Made by a program: the position numbers and the translations under genes
Shown: piece by piece, positions 23,233 to 26,675 of the stretch
Layout of the letters: every line of letters starts with the position of its first letter
Numbering within the stretch: the first letter of the stretch is position 1
Notes under the pieces: model-generated
The model's input: the letters and a program-made list of their open reading frames with translations, nothing else
The model's database searches: none
What the model was told of the DNA's origin: nothing
DNA from: Clostridium sp. CAG:524
GTDB taxonomy: Bacteria > Bacillota_I > Bacilli_A > RF39 > UBA660
NCBI GenBank assembly: GCA_000434555.1
Contig: FR880117.1
Span: 1-26,675, forward strand
Direction of reading: 5' to 3'
Length of the DNA stretch: 26,675 nt

Positions 23233-24033
23233 ATGAATAAGAAAAATATTTTGATATTAATTTCTATAATATTAGTAATTGCTTTATTAGTAATTGGTTA
23301 TACACTTACAAATAATAAGAATGATGAAAATAAGAGTTCAACAACGAGTACAACTACTACAACAACACAAAAAGTAGTCGAAGAAGAAATTATTAATTTA
23401 GAAGATATATATAAAATATGTACTAAGTGTTTGTATAATAAAGAAGCAAATGAATGTAAATTCAAAGATGGAACAACAATGACAATCGCATATACTCCTG
23501 AAAATGATACTGGAGATGAATTTGGTGGAAATTATAAACTTACTTTTGCTAAAAATGGTATACAAATATATCAAACACTAGAATATGCAGATGATATTGA
23601 ACAATTTAATTTCTTAGATGAAATTGATACTAAAGAAACTAATGATTTATATATGTTTAAATTAAAAGGCAGTAGTGATGTTGATGCTTATGATTTAATA
23701 CTTAAAATATATGATAAATCGATGAATATATTATATGATACAGAAAGTAAAAAGAAAGAATATAACTTATCTGAACATGGTGATATGTCTAATGTAATTC
23801 TAAATAAAAGCACATTTAAAATAGTTTATGCTGTTGAAAGTTTAATAACAAATGGAGAAGTTTATTGTAATTTAGTTAAAGAAAGTCTTGCTAAAAATGA
23901 TGATATTGTATTAAAGATAGATGAAATCTTAGTAGGAACAAATATAAAAGTAAATACAAGAACTATAACTGCTAAAGAATATGATAGTAATTCTAAATAT
24001 TGTAATGCGATTAATCATAGAGAAGACATATAA
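23233..24033 (+). CDS. Hypothetical membrane-anchored extracellular protein
   Basis: A 266-residue protein. MNKKN precedes one hydrophobic helix (about 6-25, ILILISIILVIALLVIGYTL) with no obvious signal peptidase site, so it is probably an N-terminal anchor with the rest outside. A Thr/Ser-rich linker (about 36-46, STTSTTTTTTQ) follows, then an acidic domain. That domain has two early Cys (CTKCLYNKEANECKFKDGTT) and a beta-rich appearance. I recognise no family. The start follows AGAAGGATAAAG. It stands alone, with its own promoter overlapping the nrdG stop; a clear terminator right after its TAA is lacking. The putative antisense-RNA promoter starts 7 bases later. Confidence 0.65.
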   Translation: MNKKNILILISIILVIALLVIGYTLTNNKNDENKSSTTSTTTTTTQKVVEEEIINLEDIYKICTKCLYNKEANECKFKDGTTMTIAYTPENDTGDEFGGNYKLTFAKNGIQIYQTLEYADDIEQFNFLDEIDTKETNDLYMFKLKGSSDVDAYDLILKIYDKSMNILYDTESKKKEYNLSEHGDMSNVILNKSTFKIVYAVESLITNGEVYCNLVKESLAKNDDIVLKIDEILVGTNIKVNTRTITAKEYDSNSKYCNAINHREDI

Positions 24034-24039
24034 AAATTG

Positions 24040-24069
24040 TTTACAATGTATGATAAAATGTGATAAACT
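24040..24069 (+). promoter_or_regulatory. Promoter of the putative antitoxin RNA
   Basis: TTTACA (24040-24045), an 18-base spacer, and TAAACT (24064-24069) with extended TGA (24061-24063). The expected start is near 24076. An alternative -10, TAAAAT at 24054-24059, is possible. A diverged copy of this element lies exactly 500 bases downstream. Confidence 0.5.
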
Positions 24070-24091
24070 ATTATTAGTGAAGCACCTGACC

Positions 24092-24110
24092 CCTGTAGGC
24101 TAGGTATCAC
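24092..24110 (+). repeat. Inverted repeat flanking the small peptide gene, left arm
   Basis: CCTGTAGGCTAGGTATCAC. Its reverse complement matches 24292-24309 with one mismatch and one extra base. The arms enclose the whole 29-codon gene and lie close to the 5' ends of both predicted RNAs. Confidence 0.8.
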
Positions 24111-24123
24111 ATAGTATTGTTTA

Positions 24124-24156
24124 ACCTAACTACAAAGTGAGTTAGGTGATTTTTTT
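24124..24156 (+). terminator. Terminator of the putative antitoxin RNA
   Basis: ACCTAACT (24124-24131), an 8-base loop, AGTTAGGT (24140-24147), then GA and seven T. It is strong on the plus strand and much poorer on the minus strand, where TTAAACAA follows. Confidence 0.85.
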
Positions 24157-24244
24157 AATTTATAAAAATTAAAGAAATTATTATAAAAAGTAATACGAAT
24201 ATAATAACAAGTAAAAAACTTATTAAGAAATCTTTCTTACTCAT
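24155..24244 (-). CDS. 29-residue hydrophobic peptide, candidate type I toxin
   Basis: The peptide begins MSKKDFLISFLLVIIFVLLF and ends IIISLIFIN: a short basic start, then one continuous membrane helix. It is preceded by an excellent ribosome binding site, GGAGGTGAT, six bases before the ATG (24244-24242). Size, charge and helix match membrane-acting toxins of type I toxin-antitoxin loci. Three context signs support this: a convergent short RNA with its own promoter and terminator overlapping the 3' end, a promoter on the minus strand (24323-24351), and an inverted repeat that would pair the two ends of a full-length mRNA. I see no specific match to Fst, TxpA, BsrG or Ldr. It could instead be a small regulatory membrane protein. 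Confidence 0.6.
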   Translation of the reverse strand: MSKKDFLISFLLVIIFVLLFIIISLIFIN

Positions 24245-24291
24245 ATAACATCACCTCCATTATATCTTCTGAATACAGAAAATTAATATTG

Positions 24292-24309
24292 GTGACACCT
24301 AGCCTCAGG
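24292..24309 (+). repeat. Inverted repeat flanking the small peptide gene, right arm
   Basis: GTGACACCTAGCCTCAGG, the partner of 24092-24110. On the minus strand it lies within the first about 25 bases of the predicted toxin mRNA, well upstream of the ribosome binding site. Confidence 0.8.
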
Positions 24310-24322
24310 TACTTCGATATGT

Positions 24323-24351
24323 AGAGTAGCATATATAAAAAAGTAATGCAA
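24323..24351 (-). promoter_or_regulatory. Promoter of the hydrophobic peptide gene
   Basis: On the minus strand: TTGCAT (24351-24346), a 17-base spacer, and TACTCT (24328-24323) with extended TGC. The expected start is near 24316, giving a leader of about 70 bases that begins with the inverted-repeat arm. Confidence 0.5.
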
Positions 24352-24617
24352 ATCAGTAAAAATAAATTTTTAGATAGTTTTTTATAGTGAAAATTTAATT
24401 ATGTCCTAGTCGAAAATTTAATTATCAACTATGTTTTAATATGCAAAATTCAATTTTAAGGAAATTTCTAAAAAATTAAGAATTATGGAAATTGATTTAA
24501 ATAACTCGTCAAAAGTTGTACCAACGATTTAATGAATTATTTACAATATACAATAGAATATGATAAGTTATTAATAGTGAAATATTTATTAAAATTTCTA
24601 AAGATTGAGGTAATAAA
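24352..24617. other. Non-coding AT-rich gap before the lipoprotein gene
   Basis: No convincing open frame with a ribosome binding site was seen on either strand. It holds a 14-base direct repeat, GAAAATTTAATTAT, at 24389-24402 and 24412-24425 (23-base period), and the promoter-like element at 24540-24569. It may be decayed sequence. Confidence 0.5.
24540..24569 (+). promoter_or_regulatory. Promoter-like element of the lipoprotein gene, copy of 24040-24069
   Basis: TTTACA (24540-24545), an 18-base spacer, and TAAGTT (24564-24569) with extended TGA. The surrounding 44 bases align without gaps to those at 24038-24081, with 9 differences by eye, mostly transitions. The gene start is 24618, behind GATTGAGG. 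Confidence 0.45.
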
Positions 24618-25292
24618 ATGAAAAAAGAGACAAAACAATTTATAGCAGGATTACTTGGCGCAGCAACTGTATTTACAACAAGTGCTTGTGCTAGTGAAGT
24701 AGAATGTAATATTGATAAAACACATTCACATACATATACTACTGAAGAAGGATATAGTAGACAAATAAAAAGTGAACTTGAGTATGTTGGAGACTTTTAT
24801 AGAAGAGAAGAATATAAGTATATTACTGAAGAAGAAATCCAAAAATTAAGAAAAACCTATGAATATAATTTAATAAGAATAGATGATAATATAGATAAAC
24901 TATTAGAACTAGAGTCAACACTTTATGATTATAAACAATATGAATATAAATATACAACACGAAGTCCAAGAATTATTGGACCTATGATAACTTATTCAAC
25001 AATCGCACATAAAGCTTACACAAATGATAAAGAACATTATAACTTAACTGGCAACGAAAGAATAGTTACGCATAAATTTGTGGGATATAAAATTATTCAA
25101 GATGAAGAAGGAAATCTTGATGTAATTAAAAGTGAACCAATGAATAGTATTGAAGAATTAATTAATTTAGGCTATGAGTATATGATATACCATAAATTAT
25201 ATTTGGCATATGATAGAGAAACAAATGAATTTATTGGATATGAAGATGAAATAGGGCCTGATAAAGTAACTGGATTAGTGTTAAAGAAATAG
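24618..25292 (+). CDS. Putative secreted lipoprotein of unknown function
   Basis: A 224-residue protein. The signal peptide is MKKETKQFIAGLLGAATVF, then TTSACAS, where the Cys fits a weak lipobox (T-S-A-C). It is therefore likely processed by signal peptidase II and anchored outside the membrane. The mature part begins with a short Cys/His segment (CNIDKTHSHTYTTEEGYSR), which might bind metal. Glu/Tyr-rich helices (YRREEYKYITEEEIQKLRK) and a C-terminal region rich in Tyr, Asn and Glu follow. I recognise no known family and no catalytic motif. The ATG at 24618 follows GATTGAGG. Its TAG lies within the following terminator stem. It has its own promoter-like element, a diverged copy of the one before the putative antitoxin RNA. 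Confidence 0.65.
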   Translation: MKKETKQFIAGLLGAATVFTTSACASEVECNIDKTHSHTYTTEEGYSRQIKSELEYVGDFYRREEYKYITEEEIQKLRKTYEYNLIRIDDNIDKLLELESTLYDYKQYEYKYTTRSPRIIGPMITYSTIAHKAYTNDKEHYNLTGNERIVTHKFVGYKIIQDEEGNLDVIKSEPMNSIEELINLGYEYMIYHKLYLAYDRETNEFIGYEDEIGPDKVTGLVLKK

Positions 25293-25312
25293 TCATATTA
25301 TATGGCTTTTTT
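25291..25312 (+). terminator. Terminator of the lipoprotein gene
   Basis: AGTCATA (25291-25297), loop TTA, TATGGCT (25301-25307) with one G-U pair, then a T run. It overlaps the TAG stop. Confidence 0.75.
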
Positions 25313-25323
25313 CTTACTAAAAG

Positions 25324-25352
25324 TTGCATTGGCGTATAATATTTGGTATAAT
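25324..25352 (+). promoter_or_regulatory. Promoter of obg
   Basis: TTGCAT (25324-25329), a 17-base spacer, and a perfect TATAAT (25347-25352) preceded by TGG. The start would be near 25359, about 24 bases before the ATG. Confidence 0.75.
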
Positions 25353-25382
25353 CTATGCGTAATTGAAAGGGATGTGATAACT

Positions 25383-26666
25383 ATGTTTATAGATGAAGTT
25401 AATTTAAAATTAATCGCTGGTAAAGGTGGAGATGGATGTACTTCATTTTTACGTGAAAAATATGTACCACTAGGAGGACCAGATGGCGGAAATGGTGGTA
25501 AAGGTGGAAGTATAATATTTAAAGCTGATAAAGGGCTTCGTACTTTAATTGATTTAAGATATAAGAAAATAATTAAAGGTAATAATGGAGAAATGGGTCG
25601 TGGACGTAATCAAACAGGTAGTTCAGCAGAAGATATAGTTATTATTGTTCCAATTGGTACTACTATTAAAGATACTGATACTAACTTAATAATATGTGAT
25701 TTAGTTAGTGATGGGCAAGAATGTGTTGTCGCTCATGGTGGTCGTGGCGGTAAAGGCAACGCTGCTTTTATGACAAATAAAAATAAAGCACCATATACAA
25801 GTGAACTTGGTGAGCCAGGTGAAGAAAGAAATGTACTTTGTGAACTCAAATTACTTGCTGATGTGGGACTTGTTGGATTTCCTAGTGTAGGTAAAAGCTC
25901 ATTAATATCAGTAATAAGTGCAGCTAAACCAAAGATTGCTGATTATCATTTTACTACACTAGTGCCAAATCTTGGCGTTGTTAAAGCAGGAAATTTTAGT
26001 TATGTAGTTGCAGATTTACCAGGTATGATTGAAGGATCTAGTGAAGGAATAGGACTTGGAGATAAATTCTTAAGACATGCTAGTCGTTGTAAAGTAGTTG
26101 CTCATGTACTTGATATGGCAGAAGTAGATGGAAGAAATGTAATAGATGATTATAAAATAATTCGTAATGAAATTAAAAAATATGATGAAAACTTATATAA
26201 CAAAAAAGAAATAATAGTAGCAAATAAAATGGATTTACCTGTTTCACATGATAACTTAGAAAAATTTAAGAAGGAATTTCCAAATGCTGAAATAATAGAA
26301 GTAAGTGCTGCAACTCGTACAGGAACAAAAGAATTAATATTTAAGTTAAAAGAATTATTAGAAAGTCTTCCAGAAGAAGAAATATATAATAAAAATGAAT
26401 TTGAAGATTATGTTCTATATGAATTTAAACATGAAAAACCATATAGAATACAAAAAATAGGTGAAGGTAAATTTAGAGTTACTGGTGATGAACTTGAAAA
26501 ATTACTTAAAATGACAAGATTTAATTCCGATGAATCTGCTCTTAGATTTGCATCTAAATTAAAAAGACTTGGTATAGATGATGAACTTAAAAAACTTGGT
26601 GCTAAAGAAGGGGATACAGTTCAAATATTAGATCAAGAATTTGAATACGAAGAAAGATTATATTAA
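25383..26666 (+). CDS. obg: Obg GTPase (ribosome assembly, stress and sporulation control)
   Basis: Obg/CgtA is an essential GTPase that binds the 50S ribosomal subunit and links growth to ppGpp, stress and, in Bacilli, entry into sporulation. The 427-residue product has all three domains. The Gly-rich Obg fold (about 1-158) contains LIAGKGGDGCTSFLREKYVP and GGPDGGNGGKGG. The G domain has G1 at 165-173 (GFPSVGKSS), G3 DLPGMIEGS and G4 NKMD. The C-terminal OCT domain (about 355-427) ends in GAKEGDTVQILDQEFEYEER, the type typical of Bacillota. I chose ATG at 25383 (MFIDEVNLKL is the family's normal start), behind AAAGGGATGTGAT. An in-frame ATG at 25302 lies in the upstream terminator. The gene is complete and ends 9 bases before the window does. 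Confidence 0.96.
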   Translation: MFIDEVNLKLIAGKGGDGCTSFLREKYVPLGGPDGGNGGKGGSIIFKADKGLRTLIDLRYKKIIKGNNGEMGRGRNQTGSSAEDIVIIVPIGTTIKDTDTNLIICDLVSDGQECVVAHGGRGGKGNAAFMTNKNKAPYTSELGEPGEERNVLCELKLLADVGLVGFPSVGKSSLISVISAAKPKIADYHFTTLVPNLGVVKAGNFSYVVADLPGMIEGSSEGIGLGDKFLRHASRCKVVAHVLDMAEVDGRNVIDDYKIIRNEIKKYDENLYNKKEIIVANKMDLPVSHDNLEKFKKEFPNAEIIEVSAATRTGTKELIFKLKELLESLPEEEIYNKNEFEDYVLYEFKHEKPYRIQKIGEGKFRVTGDELEKLLKMTRFNSDESALRFASKLKRLGIDDELKKLGAKEGDTVQILDQEFEYEERLY

Positions 26667-26675
26667 TAAAGGTAT

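Larger units (their letters stand above)
24076..24157 (+). ncRNA. Putative antisense RNA antitoxin, about 80 nt
   Basis: The stretch has no open frame. It begins just after a promoter-like element, carries AGGCTAGGTATCAC near its 5' end, and ends in a strong hairpin with a T run. It converges with the hydrophobic-peptide gene and overlaps its last codon and stop. It would be fully complementary to the 3' part of that mRNA if the latter runs through. The layout fits type I antitoxin RNAs such as RatA or par RNA II; no sequence similarity to either was recognised. Confidence 0.45.

Noticed and set aside
24389..24425. The GAAAATTTAATTAT direct repeat as a CRISPR or attachment site.
   Set aside because: Only two copies, very low complexity, no neighbouring cas, integrase or transposase gene.

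Overview
The window comes from a very AT-rich, low-GC Gram-positive bacterium. The best guess is an uncultured, gut-type Bacilli lineage related to the Mollicutes/RF39/Erysipelotrichia region of Bacillota. Evidence: consensus Bacillota promoters and GGAGG-type ribosome binding sites, a T-box leader on ileS, a sigma-K-like sporulation sigma factor with a pro-sequence, a DUF285/BspA-type surface protein, an oxygen-sensitive class III ribonucleotide reductase, and stop codons that are only TAA or TAG. The lineage is inferred; no marker here gives a species.

Layout. Positions 1-246 hold the 3' end of a DUF285 surface-protein gene. An unknown coiled-coil protein (303-1640) and two tandem sigma-70 genes (1718-3788) follow. 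Then comes lepA (3831-5621), which looks leaderless, with a small convergent gene (5618-5860, minus). A two-gene operon encodes a GspF/PilC-type membrane protein with a long N-terminal extension and a prepilin peptidase (5975-8595). The gap 8596-8995 carries a terminator, a remnant of a DUF285 gene end, and an isoleucine T-box. ileS (8996-12094) is a type 2 IleRS with the altered GXHH signature. Two secreted paralogues (12166-14903) have nearly identical 3' ends but unrelated ectodomains.

The minus-strand block 14932-19194 is the most unusual part. Four adjacent genes encode proteins built of about 35-residue helical repeats that resemble the mTERF motif of eukaryotic organellar transcription/translation factors. 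They lie directly downstream of a sigK-like gene (19263-19955). Divergently, nrdD, a stand-alone glycyl-radical-domain peptide and nrdG (20180-23184) form an anaerobic ribonucleotide reductase operon in which the radical domain is split off. A membrane-anchored protein (23233-24033) follows, then a 584-base gap with what looks like a type I toxin-antitoxin locus: a 29-residue hydrophobic peptide on the minus strand, a convergent short RNA, and an inverted repeat that could join the two ends of the toxin mRNA. A lipoprotein gene and obg complete the window.

Gene ends are compact. Many stop codons lie inside terminator stems, and several promoters overlap the terminator of the gene before. No tRNA, rRNA, CRISPR array or insertion sequence was seen. 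Strongest candidates for something undescribed: the sigK-linked mTERF-like cluster, then the type I toxin-antitoxin candidate and the split NrdD.
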